Shown: one piece after another, positions 39,077 to 48,368 of the stretch
Layout: each line of letters starts with the position of its first letter
Numbering within the stretch: the first letter of the stretch is position 1
Position numbers and translations under genes: made by a program
The notes under the pieces: model-generated
Told to the model about the DNA's origin: nothing
Databases searched by the model: none
Seen by the model: the letters and a program-made list of their open reading frames with translations, nothing else
Assembly (NCBI GenBank): GCA_009392215.1
Contig: VFGZ01000055.1
Coordinates: 56,474 to 120,473 of the forward strand
Origin: SAR202 cluster bacterium
GTDB lineage: Bacteria > Chloroflexota > Dehalococcoidia > Lucifugimonadales > Lucifugimonadaceae
Direction of reading: 5' to 3'
DNA length: 64,000 nt

Positions 39077-40105
39077 CTACTCGGTGAATTTGTTGGCGTG
39101 TGCGAATAGTTGTGGGAGTCCTCCCGAGTGTATGAAACAGATAGTTTCGTTTAAATCTATTTGGTCTGTCCTAAGTTCGCCTATCAAGCCTGACATAGCT
39201 TTACCTGTGTAGTTTGGATCTAGTATCAGTCCCTCGGTTTTGCCAACCAGTCGAATTGCATTGATTACCTCTTCGTCTGGCTCACCGTATGCCGGACCTC
39301 GGTAGTTTTCTAGAACTGTAATATCCGATTCATCTAAGAAATATTTGAGGTCAAACATTTTGGCCACTTCAGAAGAGCGCCTAGAAGTGATTTTGTGAAA
39401 GTCTTCTATTTTGCCTGGTGAGTATTGCACGGCTGTTGCTTGCCAATTTAGGCCTCTATTTTTCGCATATAAGCGGAGCCCTGCTATAGATCGTCCTGTT
39501 AATCCCCAAAGCCGTACAGATCCATCAATACCAGCGCTTTCGAATTGTTTTTCAAGTTCTAGCCCGGTTTCTAAGAATCCGATCATACCCATAATGTCTG
39601 CGAAGGGATCGTCTGGCAATATGTATGGGTTTCCACCATCTTTCACTACGTCTGAAAAAATCTTCTCTGCCATTTGCGTGCCATATTCAGCAGGCGTTCG
39701 GTGTATGACGGCTCCCATTAGCTTGCAAAGGAGTAGATTTCCTGTGATTGGAGCAGTCACCATATCTGTAGAGATGATGTGGTACTTCAACCCCGCCTTA
39801 GCACATCCTGCAGCGAGGAATCGTGCTTGATTAGAATGATAATGGTTTATGTTTATGACCGTGTCGAAGCCGCCTTCCAGAATGTGTCCCATCTCAAACT
39901 CGAAATGTCGTCCCTTGTTTCCTCCAAAAGCAAGCCCGGTGGCGTCTTCTCTTTTTATGAGTATTCGATCAGGGGTGGAAATTCCCCGTTCGGAGAGACC
40001 CTGTTTAAGTCGTTCAAGTGTTTCCAGGGGAGTGTTCAGATGTGACAACTTAAACCTGGGCAGGTTCTCGAGTGCCATTTGTATCTGATTCTTCGTGACG
40101 GCCAT
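39077..40105 (-). CDS. PLP-dependent D-cysteine desulfhydrase/ACC deaminase-family enzyme B
   Basis: A 342-residue paralog of the neighbouring PLP enzyme. ILIKREDATGLAFGGNKGRH holds the PLP lysine (K64 from this start), and FIHSGGLPQLF is near the end. The start at 40105 is preferred: it lies 5 bases past the TAG of the upstream amidohydrolase. A longer reading from 40135 would overlap that gene and adds ten residues without family similarity. Differences from the downstream copy in the middle third suggest the two use different substrates. Confidence 0.86.
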   Translation of the reverse strand: MAVTKNQIQMALENLPRFKLSHLNTPLETLERLKQGLSERGISTPDRILIKREDATGLAFGGNKGRHFEFEMGHILEGGFDTVININHYHSNQARFLAAGCAKAGLKYHIISTDMVTAPITGNLLLCKLMGAVIHRTPAEYGTQMAEKIFSDVVKDGGNPYILPDDPFADIMGMIGFLETGLELEKQFESAGIDGSVRLWGLTGRSIAGLRLYAKNRGLNWQATAVQYSPGKIEDFHKITSRRSSEVAKMFDLKYFLDESDITVLENYRGPAYGEPDEEVINAIRLVGKTEGLILDPNYTGKAMSGLIGELRTDQIDLNETICFIHSGGLPQLFAHANKFTE

Positions 40106-40110
40106 TGTGA

Positions 40111-41328
40111 CTATTTGCTCGGTGACGGGAGCCATCCCCAGGGCCTAGGTCCGTAGTCGAGTGGCATAGGTAACCCATCTTTGACCGACATAACAGGCCG
40201 AATCGCCTGTGTGCCTTTACCTCCAGGACCAGAACGAGCATGGAAGATGAAATTACCATTTACTAATTCGAGTATTGAGATATCGGCATTTGATCCAATG
40301 CTAAGGGATCCGAGGTCAGATGCCATACCGAGTATTTGGGCTGGTTTTGAAGTTGTCATTTCGATTGCTTGCTCGAATGTGATTCCTAGTGTCATTACCT
40401 TTCCCATGCACTCAGTGAGTGAGAAGACGGGGCCGGCGAATCTACTGGCTGCAGTGATATCAGAACTGATTGTGTCGGGAATAAATCCGGCCTCGATAAT
40501 CTTACGTGCACTATCAAATGCGAAATTACCTCCACCAACTCCAATGTCGAAATAAACTCCGTTATTACGGGCTTCTAGTGCTTCGGGAATGAGTGTTCCT
40601 TCTGCAAGTAAAGCGCCGATCTCACCGCTAAGCGTGTGTGTTACTACATCTCCTTCTGTCATGATTTCGGTGAGTAGTGTGCTGGTGATTTCTGGCGCTG
40701 ATGCATCTTGACCGGCGATATCGCCAACATGAACCATCATTAGGGTTCCTGTTTCAGTGGCGATGGCCTTTGCTGCTTTTGGCAGGTTGATTCCAAGGGC
40801 GGTGATGCCTGGTGTGACCATTCTTGCCTTGACGCCTATCACAATTGCAGATGACTGGATGGCGTCTACCGCCGCGTCGTGATTAATGTCATCGTTTGAT
40901 TTGACTTCGGGGAGATTTGCCACACCCATTGAGCCAATATTGATAAGCGCTAGGACTCGAGTTTTAGCTTCTGGTTCAACGTAGTTCACTAGTCCACCAA
41001 CGTTTAATGCACCTGTGGAACCTGCATCGACTATGGTGGTAACACCGGCGCTGACTCCTGCAGTATCAGGAGTTACGAGAAACTCTTCATTGAAAGATTT
41101 TCGGATACCTGCTGAGGCATGAGTGTGCAGGTCAATGAGACCAGGCGTAACGATTAGCCCTTCTGCTTCGATTACTCGTTCGGTGTTGATTGTATTGATG
41201 TTCGCTTCTACAGCAGCGATCTTTCCTTTGCTGACTGCTACATCTAGTCTGCCGTCTATGTCGTTGGCGGGATCGAGAACCCTACCTCCGGAGATAACCA
41301 GGTCGTATGAATTTGATTGATTTGGCAT
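40111..41328 (-). CDS. Amidohydrolase/deacetylase-family metallohydrolase
   Basis: A 405-residue amidohydrolase with LVISGGRVLDPANDIDGRLD, the metal motif GLIDLHTHAS and the TIRDAGS-like TTIVDAGSTGALN. VIGVKARMV holds the candidate bridging lysine. LMMVHVGD, VTHTLSG and SSDIT supply further ligands. It resembles EF_0837-type deacetylases annotated as amidohydrolase/deacetylase family metallohydrolases. It follows the enolase-family gene by 29 bases and is almost contiguous with the PLP enzyme gene, so these four genes form one operon. The reaction is unknown; hydrolysis of an N-acyl group or cyclic amide is likely. Confidence 0.84.
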   Translation of the reverse strand: MPNQSNSYDLVISGGRVLDPANDIDGRLDVAVSKGKIAAVEANINTINTERVIEAEGLIVTPGLIDLHTHASAGIRKSFNEEFLVTPDTAGVSAGVTTIVDAGSTGALNVGGLVNYVEPEAKTRVLALINIGSMGVANLPEVKSNDDINHDAAVDAIQSSAIVIGVKARMVTPGITALGINLPKAAKAIATETGTLMMVHVGDIAGQDASAPEITSTLLTEIMTEGDVVTHTLSGEIGALLAEGTLIPEALEARNNGVYFDIGVGGGNFAFDSARKIIEAGFIPDTISSDITAASRFAGPVFSLTECMGKVMTLGITFEQAIEMTTSKPAQILGMASDLGSLSIGSNADISILELVNGNFIFHARSGPGGKGTQAIRPVMSVKDGLPMPLDYGPRPWGWLPSPSK

Positions 41329-41357
41329 GTGTATTTTTGTGTTGACAATTATGTGGT

Positions 41358-42527
41358 CTAGTATTCCCTAAGGGATCCGTCTGGATTTATAAGTGCTGGT
41401 CTTTCATACGGTTTTGGTGGATAGTGCTTAAAGGCTTCTTCGTTTAGTTCTATGCCGATACCAGGTTTGGTCGGAACTTCTAAATAGCCACCCACTCTCT
41501 TGAGTGGTTCCATGACGAGATCAGCCTTGATTCCTTTATCGTCATCGTGAGGGTATTCCTGAACCGGGATGTTATGTGTGGCAGCGTCGATCTGAATGCA
41601 GGCTGCTGTCAGAACGCAACTAAGAGGATTATGTGGTACAACTCCTACGTAGTTCGCCTCAGCGATCGCTGCGATTTTTTTCACGTTAGTTATGCCTCCT
41701 GCTAATGATAAATCGGGTCGCACGAACGCTGCACCTTGATGATTCAGGAGGTCAAGGAATTGATATACGGTATAGAGACGTTCACCCATTGCTAACGGGA
41801 TTGGTTGTTGTTGGGCTACCCAGCTCCATTGGTCCATATTTTCTGGTTCGATAGGGTCTTCAAAGAAATAGAGATTGAATGGTTCGAGAGCTCTGCCTAA
41901 ACCAATTGCTTCGGCAGGGGTCAATCGATTGACCACATCGATCATTATGTCGGTGTCGGGCCCTGCTGCTTCTCGCACCGCTGCAATTAGTTCCACCGCA
42001 TTGTTCTGCATGCCAGTAAAACTCATATTTTCTAATCCCGTTCCCTCTTCAAAATCTGATTTACCGAAGTCACCAAAGGGGTAAATGCGTAGAGCAGTGA
42101 AGCCTTTTTCAACTTGCATCTTTGCTTCTTCTGCCAGGGCTTCTGGAGTGGTGCCGCCTAGATGTGTGTAGAGGCGGACTTTTTCTCTCGTAGGACCACC
42201 GAGTAGCTCATAGACTGGCTTGTTTAGTGATTTGCCTTTGATATCCCACAATGCTATGTCTATGGCACCTATTGCAGCCATCATGTCGGATCCGCCCCTG
42301 AAAAGCTGTCGACGAAACATGTGTTGCCAGTGTCGCTCGATGTGTAGTGGATCTTTCCCTATCAGGTATTCTGAGCAGTATTCCACTCCTGCTCGTGGTA
42401 CAAATGGGGTACCGCCTGTGCCAGATGCCGGATGGAGTTCTCCGACTCCTGAAATCCCCTCATCTGTTTCTATTTTCACGTAATTGAAGCGATCGGCAGA
42501 AAGAGTCGTTACTGTTGTGACTTTCAT
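41358..42527 (-). CDS. Enolase-superfamily dehydratase/racemase (MR/MLE type), paralog 2
   Basis: A 389-residue MR/MLE-type protein. Metal ligands are D197 (IMIDVVNR), E223 (FFEDP) and E249 (AMGERL). D272 (RPDLSLAGG) and H299 (VPHNP) form the catalytic dyad. The second barrel strand has LRIYPF rather than a KxK motif, so one basic residue is changed compared with classical mandelate racemase, as in many acid-sugar dehydratases. It is the first gene of the minus-strand operon with an amidohydrolase and two PLP enzymes. It diverges from a Gfo/Idh gene by 237 bases. Confidence 0.87.
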   Translation of the reverse strand: MKVTTVTTLSADRFNYVKIETDEGISGVGELHPASGTGGTPFVPRAGVEYCSEYLIGKDPLHIERHWQHMFRRQLFRGGSDMMAAIGAIDIALWDIKGKSLNKPVYELLGGPTREKVRLYTHLGGTTPEALAEEAKMQVEKGFTALRIYPFGDFGKSDFEEGTGLENMSFTGMQNNAVELIAAVREAAGPDTDIMIDVVNRLTPAEAIGLGRALEPFNLYFFEDPIEPENMDQWSWVAQQQPIPLAMGERLYTVYQFLDLLNHQGAAFVRPDLSLAGGITNVKKIAAIAEANYVGVVPHNPLSCVLTAACIQIDAATHNIPVQEYPHDDDKGIKADLVMEPLKRVGGYLEVPTKPGIGIELNEEAFKHYPPKPYERPALINPDGSLREY

Positions 42528-42764
42528 TTGTTTACTCGATATCTACACATAGAGTTTCTAGGTTTAGGGTGATTTTGGTGATGTTATGTGAGCATTGAAC
42601 ACCACGAACAAGATGTGGGCAATAGGAAGTTTATACTCGATCTATGAACCCACTGAACTTTTAGGATGTTAAACTCCCCGAGCAGTTATTTGCTGTTGTG
42701 TAGAGTTTGCGACTTTGCATTTCTTGTGTTTGTTACTCATATTAAGTTGTAAGGATTTAATTTT

Positions 42765-43937
42765 ATGTCAGGGCCTCTACGCGTCGGGTTAGTCGGTGTT
42801 GGTCAGCGAGGACTTCAGCATGTCAATGCGATGGTCCAGATGCAAAAAGACGAAATTGTTCATATCACAGCTCTGGCAGATCCTTATCCTGAGAATTTAA
42901 CCGACGATAAAATACAAAGGTTTGTTCCTGATTATTCTTCTAGTGGCATTAAGATGTTTGATACCGCTGATGACTTGATTGAATCAGGCTTGGTGGACGC
43001 TATATGGTTTGTTATCCCGCCAAACCAGCATAATGGTGAGATTGAACGCGCCGCGAATCGTGGAATTGCTATATTTGCTGAGAAACCTCAGTCGTTATTT
43101 CTTGACGATATCATCAGCCAGGATCGAGCCATTACAACTTCCGGCGTGCCAAGCACGGTCGGATTCCAGATGCGACATGATCGTGGTTATACAGACATTG
43201 CTGCTTATCTGAGCGATAAATGGGTAGCGGCTATGACCATGATTGCTGAAGGTGCTGTTGAAGGTCATGGTGTCAAACATACGCATACTGAGGAACTTGG
43301 GGGTCCGGCAAATCGTGTTTGGACCGCTAACCGTGCTTGGTCTGGCACGTCTATCGTCGAAGCGGGGATTCATCAAACTGACATCATGCGTTACTGGTCT
43401 AATGATGATGTTGAGTGGGTTAGGGCTATATACACTGATCGTCCGGTTGAATTGCATGAAACAGAGGGCGATAACCCTATTGCTTATACCGTGATCTACG
43501 GTATGAAAAAGGGTGGGGTTGCCAACTTAATTTTCACGAAACCTGCTCGATCTTATTACGGAGGTCGATTCGATTGCATTATCCACACGCATGGAACGAT
43601 TAAACTCGAAGATGATTTTGTTGACTACACGTTTGATGGTGCATGGCCACCACACCAGACTCCTGAGATTGAACAGGTTCGCAAGATAGTTTCACCTGGT
43701 CCCCACCACACTGCTATGGGGCAAGAGAGTACGCGGGCGATAGGAGAGGCGTTCGCTACATCAATTATTGAAAATAAGCCTGAATATCGATTGAATTCAT
43801 TCAACTCGTCCATTAACTCTCTGGCTTCGGTTCTTGCGGCTAACATATCTAATGATCTCGGCGGTGAGAGGATTGTGATAGATGAGTTTATTAATGACGA
43901 TAAATACGCCCGCTATAGACGGAATCCGCAAAAGTAG
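42765..43937 (+). CDS. Gfo/Idh/MocA-family oxidoreductase 1
   Basis: A 390-residue NAD(P)-dependent oxidoreductase. The Rossmann fingerprint is VGLVGVGQRGLQHVNAM, followed by the family EKP motif in IFAEKPQS. The C-terminal alpha/beta domain has the HTHTEELGGP and VEAGIHQTDIMRYW segments, with the His expected in catalysis. Members oxidise sugars, inositols or their derivatives. A GTAAGGA Shine-Dalgarno precedes the ATG. The enolase paralog 3 gene follows 43 bases later, so a two-gene sugar-acid unit is likely. Confidence 0.87.
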   Translation: MSGPLRVGLVGVGQRGLQHVNAMVQMQKDEIVHITALADPYPENLTDDKIQRFVPDYSSSGIKMFDTADDLIESGLVDAIWFVIPPNQHNGEIERAANRGIAIFAEKPQSLFLDDIISQDRAITTSGVPSTVGFQMRHDRGYTDIAAYLSDKWVAAMTMIAEGAVEGHGVKHTHTEELGGPANRVWTANRAWSGTSIVEAGIHQTDIMRYWSNDDVEWVRAIYTDRPVELHETEGDNPIAYTVIYGMKKGGVANLIFTKPARSYYGGRFDCIIHTHGTIKLEDDFVDYTFDGAWPPHQTPEIEQVRKIVSPGPHHTAMGQESTRAIGEAFATSIIENKPEYRLNSFNSSINSLASVLAANISNDLGGERIVIDEFINDDKYARYRRNPQK

Positions 43938-43980
43938 TTTTTATACGGATTTTCAGTGAGGAAAGACCGGAGATATTAAA

Positions 43981-45168
43981 TTGCCAGTATCAGGTGAGTG
44001 GTTTAGTCCGACTGAATTAACTTTTAGTGGGATTCACGTTCGTGCAAAAACAGAATGGGTGCATCTGTCTCTAGGAGACGGTACGGGGATTGTTGGGCAA
44101 GGTGAAATCACTTCTACTCAGTTAGCGAGTGATGTGGCACCAGTTGTGGCCAGATTAGCAAATCGATTGCGTGGTCATCGTGTGACCGATGACGCCGATG
44201 TCATGAGGCTCAACGATTTGACCGTTGAGAATTTAGAACAAGATCAAATTCTGGCGACCGCGGTGAGCGGGTTACGGTGCGCTATCGTCGATGCTCTTTC
44301 GCAGATTGCACAGTTGCGATTAGTTGAATACTTGAGAGAACTATATGGGCACGATCGTGTAGATAGCGAAAAGGTTCAGCTTTATGCAAATATTAATCGT
44401 TCAATGCTGCCAGATGACGATGGTTTGGTAGATCGTTCTCCGGATTCTTTTTCACGAATGGCGCAGCGAGCGATGGAAGCTGGTTTTACTACCCTGAAAT
44501 GTGCGCCCTTTGATGAGGTAAGAGCTCCGTTCACATCCTCTGGTTTTCCACGGGAAGCTGAAATAGGACTTGATCGTATTCGAGCAGCGAAAGCGGCAAT
44601 AGGCATTGAACGCAAATTGCTGGTTGATTGCCATTCACGTTTCGATCTTGAATCCGCGTTAGCTCTTGCACCTAAATTGTATGAGGCGGGTGCTGGATGG
44701 TATGAGGAGCCAGTTGATCCCATTACCCTATCTGACGACCTCCGAGCTATTCGTAAGGTTGCTGATTTACCGATCGCAGGAGCCGAGAGTGGTTATGGTA
44801 TTTCCTTGTTTACTAACTTAATGGAAGAGGAAGTTTTAGATGTTGTAATGCCTGACGTGAAATTTTGCGGAGGTCCTGTTGAAGCATATTTAATTGGTCG
44901 TGAACTTGAGTCAAGATGGGCTGGTTCGGTTTCAATGCACTGTCCTTCTGGTCCTTTATCACTTTTGGCTTCTGCGCACGCGACCGCAGCGTTTGGGAAT
45001 ACACTTCCACTGGAACATGCAGTCTATGAAGTCGATTGGCGGCATGAGGTTTTGGAGCCGTTTGAGGAAATAAAGGATGGTTACCTGAAGTTACCGGAGG
45101 GTTACGGGTTAAGCGCAAGGATAGATCCAGTAGCCGTTGCTATGAGAGGTCGTTCATGGACCGAATAA
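43981..45168 (+). CDS. Enolase-superfamily protein (MR/MLE type), paralog 3
   Basis: A 395-residue divergent MR/MLE-type protein starting at TTG 43981. Barrel residues are KCAPFDEV (K173), D216 (LLVDCHSRFD), E242 (WYEEPVDP), E269 (in GAES, replacing the usual GER), D292 (MPDVKFCGG) and H320 (SMHCPSGP). The N-terminal capping domain is less conserved than in the other three copies. All three metal ligands remain, so activity is expected, but the changed third-ligand loop points to a different substrate. It is transcribed with the Gfo/Idh gene upstream. Confidence 0.82.
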   Translation: MPVSGEWFSPTELTFSGIHVRAKTEWVHLSLGDGTGIVGQGEITSTQLASDVAPVVARLANRLRGHRVTDDADVMRLNDLTVENLEQDQILATAVSGLRCAIVDALSQIAQLRLVEYLRELYGHDRVDSEKVQLYANINRSMLPDDDGLVDRSPDSFSRMAQRAMEAGFTTLKCAPFDEVRAPFTSSGFPREAEIGLDRIRAAKAAIGIERKLLVDCHSRFDLESALALAPKLYEAGAGWYEEPVDPITLSDDLRAIRKVADLPIAGAESGYGISLFTNLMEEEVLDVVMPDVKFCGGPVEAYLIGRELESRWAGSVSMHCPSGPLSLLASAHATAAFGNTLPLEHAVYEVDWRHEVLEPFEEIKDGYLKLPEGYGLSARIDPVAVAMRGRSWTE

Positions 45169-45278
45169 TCCACCTTTGTGTTCTTCATATAACGTGACGA
45201 TTGCATTCAGGGAAAAGTCTAAATCATGGACTTGGAATCGAATAATTTAATCTAACGGATTTATGGAACTGTCATCCC

Positions 45279-46007
45279 GTGCCTTCTAATATTGAAGCTA
45301 TTGGTCCCATACTTGTCTCTCGTTCTGATCTGTTGGAACGACTAGTGGATTTTGAAATGGAGCCAGGCGCTGAATTTGTTGTTGAATTGCTTGAATCGGG
45401 TTATTCACTTGACGAAGACTGGGAATCACTTCCTAAGTCTGCACATGTATCAGAAACCGGGATTGTTTTGATAAGCGTTGCCATTACTGTGTCTGAGTGG
45501 AAACCTTTACTTGCTTTGTTGCCGCCATTTCCAATTGTTAAATCGAGTGAATCGAATTCCTTTGATGATTTGCGTGAATTTGTCATGTTGCCACGAACGA
45601 TTGGAATCATACTTTTGCGTTTGGGTCATTGGGCATTTGGGATCGCTGAGGACGGTGATTTGTCGGTCACAAAAACCGGTACGAGATACGTCAAAGGTAG
45701 GCACAGAAAGGGCGGGCAATCTTCTAATAGGTTTAGGAGGGGCCGTGAGAAGTGGATTCGCGAACTATTTGATCAGGTTGGGGAGGCTGCGTGCTCACGG
45801 CTTAGCGATTACCCAGGGCAAATAGATTTTTTGTCGCTCGGAGGGGATAAAGTGGTTCTTGGACGATTTTTGAAGCGGGTACAGTTACCTAATCGTTTAA
45901 ATGATCGGGTGTTACCGAATCAGTTACCTGTCAATCAGCCTGGGCGGGTTGCATTGGATGCTGCTGTGCGGGACGCCTGGTCGTACCGGGTTTTTGAATT
46001 GCAATAA
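45279..46007 (+). CDS. VLRF1/eRF1-like protein with a GGQ motif
   Basis: A 242-residue protein starting at GTG 45279. The central segment TGTRYVKGRHRKGGQSSNRF, followed by RRGREKWIRELFDQV, matches the Vms1-like release-factor-1 (VLRF1) domain. The GGQ is at 145-147, flanked by basic residues. In this group the glutamine acts in peptidyl-tRNA cleavage on stalled ribosomes. The N-terminal 90 residues are acidic and I do not recognise them. It lacks the ankyrin and zinc-finger parts of eukaryotic Vms1, as bacterial members do. The call rests on this one motif block, so it is moderate. Confidence 0.6.
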   Translation: MPSNIEAIGPILVSRSDLLERLVDFEMEPGAEFVVELLESGYSLDEDWESLPKSAHVSETGIVLISVAITVSEWKPLLALLPPFPIVKSSESNSFDDLREFVMLPRTIGIILLRLGHWAFGIAEDGDLSVTKTGTRYVKGRHRKGGQSSNRFRRGREKWIRELFDQVGEAACSRLSDYPGQIDFLSLGGDKVVLGRFLKRVQLPNRLNDRVLPNQLPVNQPGRVALDAAVRDAWSYRVFELQ

Positions 46008-46260
46008 TGTCGTGTTCTCATATTGAAATTTTGAAAAATGGATAAGGCTTTTCATTTTGCACGTTATCTAGACTGGAACTCATATACCTGAAATTGAACT
46101 ATACGTCTTCGTATGTGAGGCGTAGGATTTTGCAAACGGGTTCACTAGGATCCTGTTGCATCGAAAATTTAATTATTTGGATTTATTGTCATTCATTAGA
46201 TCATCTCATCTATATTGGCATGAAGACGTTATTACAAAAGATTAAAACGAGGAGTAAGCG

Positions 46261-47196
46261 ATGGCTATTGCAAATAAGGGTGAGCGAGTCGCGTATTTCA
46301 ATGGAGAGATCGTACCTGAATCTGAGGTAAAGGTGCCTTTTAGGGACAGGGGATTTAAGTACGGTGATGCCGTCTTTGATATGACTCGAACATTCGGGCA
46401 CAAAATATTTAAGCTCGAGACGCACATCGATCGATTTTATAACTCACTTCGATATGTAGATATTGACCCCGGTATGACTGAAACCGATATGGTAGCTAAG
46501 ACGCTTGAGGTGCTGGAAGCAAACCTTCACCTCTTAGGACCAGATGACGATTTCTGGGTGGGACAGAGGATTTCGCGTGGAGTTGATCTGGTTGGTGGAG
46601 ATATGTGGGAGACAGCTGGTGGGCCTAATGTGATCATAGAATGTGCTCCGCTTCCTCTGAAGCCGAGAGCCCGTTTATATCGAGATGGAATCGATGTTTT
46701 GATCCCTTCTGTACGGCGAGTTCCACCTGAGGCTGTAAGCCCTAGAGCGAAGTCGCATAACTATTTAAATTTGATCCTTGCCGATATGGAAGCCAAGTCT
46801 CAGGATCCGGAGTCGTGGGCAATTCTTCTTGACACCAGGGGTTTTTTGACTGAAGGAATCGGGTCAAATATTTTCACTATCAAGGATGGTGTGATTTATA
46901 CGCCTCAGGAACAATATGTTTTGGGAGGTATATCTCGAGAAACCGCAATTGAGATGGCTGAGAAGATTGATGTCCCAGTAGTTACTAAAGATATCGATAT
47001 GTTTGACGCAATGACTGCCGATGAAGTTTTTCTGACTTCTACTTCACTTTGTATTTGTGGTGTTCGCTCCTTTCAGGGCAGGAAAATTGGCAATGGAATG
47101 GCGGCTGGACCTATCACGAAGGCATTGATGGATGCATACGTAGATTTTGTTGATTTTGACTGGGTCGGACAGTATTTGAAGCGACTGGAAGATTAA
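46261..47196 (+). CDS. Class IV (branched-chain-type) aminotransferase
   Basis: A 311-residue fold-type IV PLP aminotransferase. Landmarks are PFRDRGFKYGDAVFDMTRTF at the start, the PLP lysine K164 in RAKSHNYLN, LTEGIGSNIFTIKDG and GGISRETAIEMA. Branched-chain, D-amino acid and related transaminases share these. A strong GAGGAG-like Shine-Dalgarno (AACGAGGAG) precedes the ATG. The next gene starts 17 bases later. The precise amino acid is not determinable; it need not be the housekeeping IlvE. Confidence 0.86.
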   Translation: MAIANKGERVAYFNGEIVPESEVKVPFRDRGFKYGDAVFDMTRTFGHKIFKLETHIDRFYNSLRYVDIDPGMTETDMVAKTLEVLEANLHLLGPDDDFWVGQRISRGVDLVGGDMWETAGGPNVIIECAPLPLKPRARLYRDGIDVLIPSVRRVPPEAVSPRAKSHNYLNLILADMEAKSQDPESWAILLDTRGFLTEGIGSNIFTIKDGVIYTPQEQYVLGGISRETAIEMAEKIDVPVVTKDIDMFDAMTADEVFLTSTSLCICGVRSFQGRKIGNGMAAGPITKALMDAYVDFVDFDWVGQYLKRLED

Positions 47197-47213
47197 GGTT
47201 TATCGACTCTGTT

Positions 47214-48362
47214 ATGACATCAGACTTGTACTTTCCTCCGAGTGGAGACTGGGAACGGCGAGAAGCATCCTCTCTTGGAATGAACCAGTCGGCTCTTGAG
47301 CGCGCTGTTCAATTTGCAAAAGAGAACGAGATCGACTGGCCGATTGACCTGCGTAAACGTGATGTTAGTCAAGACCCCCCGGAATGGTCAGCAAAAATCG
47401 GATTGATGAAGCCACGCGGCGGTCCGGCAGGGGTAGTTGTCAAAGATGGATTTATCGTTGCGGAGTGGGGAGACGTCGAACGAGTCGATCTAACCTACAG
47501 CGCCACAAAAAGCTATTTATCTGCGTTAGTGGGTGTGGCTTTCGACCATGGTTTGATTAAGGATACGTCCACACCGGTATTTGAACACGAAGCTGGTAAA
47601 TCAATAAAGATGCATAAGACATCTTTTGATGTTGATGGATTTGCATCGGGTCAAAATAAGTTGATTACATGGGAACACCTTTTACAGCAGACATCTGAAT
47701 GGGAAGGAACGCTATACACAAAGCCAGATGTAGTTGACTGGAACCGTGATCTTTCATCGGCTGGAATGGGACGAAAAAATTATCTAAAAAGACGTGATCG
47801 TATGTTGCCTGGAACACATTGGGAATATAACGATGTTCGAGTCAACAGGACGGCACTCGCACTTTTGTGTGTTTGCGGGGAGCCTCTTCCTCGTATTTTG
47901 AAGCGCGAGATAATGGACCCTATAGGGGCATCAGATAGGTGGGAATGGCATGGTTATGGTGATCATTCAATGGTGGATGTAGACGGCTTGGTTACTGAAT
48001 CTGTATCTGGAGGAGCTCATTGGGGGGGTGGTCTGTGGATAGATACTCTCGACCATGCAAGGTTTGGGGTTTTGTTCTTAAATCGAGGACGCTGGGGTCA
48101 TAGGCAGCTGATATCCCAGCGTTGGATCGACATGATGACCACGCCATGCGACCTTAATGATCAATATGGTTACTTGTGGTGGTTGAATACGGGATTCGCT
48201 CGATATGGTAAGGGGATGTCTGAATCGACTTTTGCTGCATCAGGTGCTGGTGGAAATAGCGTTGTTATCGATCCCGAGAAAAAACTTGTAATTGTTACTC
48301 GGTGGTGTGAGGACGTTGAAGGAGTGGTTGGCCTTGTGTCTCAGGCAGTGAATGAGCGCTAG
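47214..48362 (+). CDS. Serine hydrolase, beta-lactamase (class C) family
   Basis: A 382-residue penicillin-binding-protein-like hydrolase. The nucleophile motif is YSATKSYLS (S96-x-x-K99), the Tyr motif is WEYNDVRVN, and the late GAGGNSVVIDPEK stands in for the third motif. No signal peptide is seen, so it is probably a cytosolic esterase or amidase rather than a resistance enzyme. It is close behind the aminotransferase and ahead of an EamA transporter, with very short gaps suggesting one transcript. Confidence 0.83.
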   Translation: MTSDLYFPPSGDWERREASSLGMNQSALERAVQFAKENEIDWPIDLRKRDVSQDPPEWSAKIGLMKPRGGPAGVVVKDGFIVAEWGDVERVDLTYSATKSYLSALVGVAFDHGLIKDTSTPVFEHEAGKSIKMHKTSFDVDGFASGQNKLITWEHLLQQTSEWEGTLYTKPDVVDWNRDLSSAGMGRKNYLKRRDRMLPGTHWEYNDVRVNRTALALLCVCGEPLPRILKREIMDPIGASDRWEWHGYGDHSMVDVDGLVTESVSGGAHWGGGLWIDTLDHARFGVLFLNRGRWGHRQLISQRWIDMMTTPCDLNDQYGYLWWLNTGFARYGKGMSESTFAASGAGGNSVVIDPEKKLVIVTRWCEDVEGVVGLVSQAVNER

Positions 48363-48368
48363 CAGTCT

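Noticed and set aside
40106..40135. A longer start for the second PLP enzyme
   Set aside because: It would overlap the amidohydrolase gene, and the ten extra residues look unlike the paralog; ATG 40105 follows the upstream stop by 5 bases.
46094..46330. A 78-codon open frame before the aminotransferase
   Set aside because: It runs into the aminotransferase in another frame and has no Shine-Dalgarno or familiar sequence.
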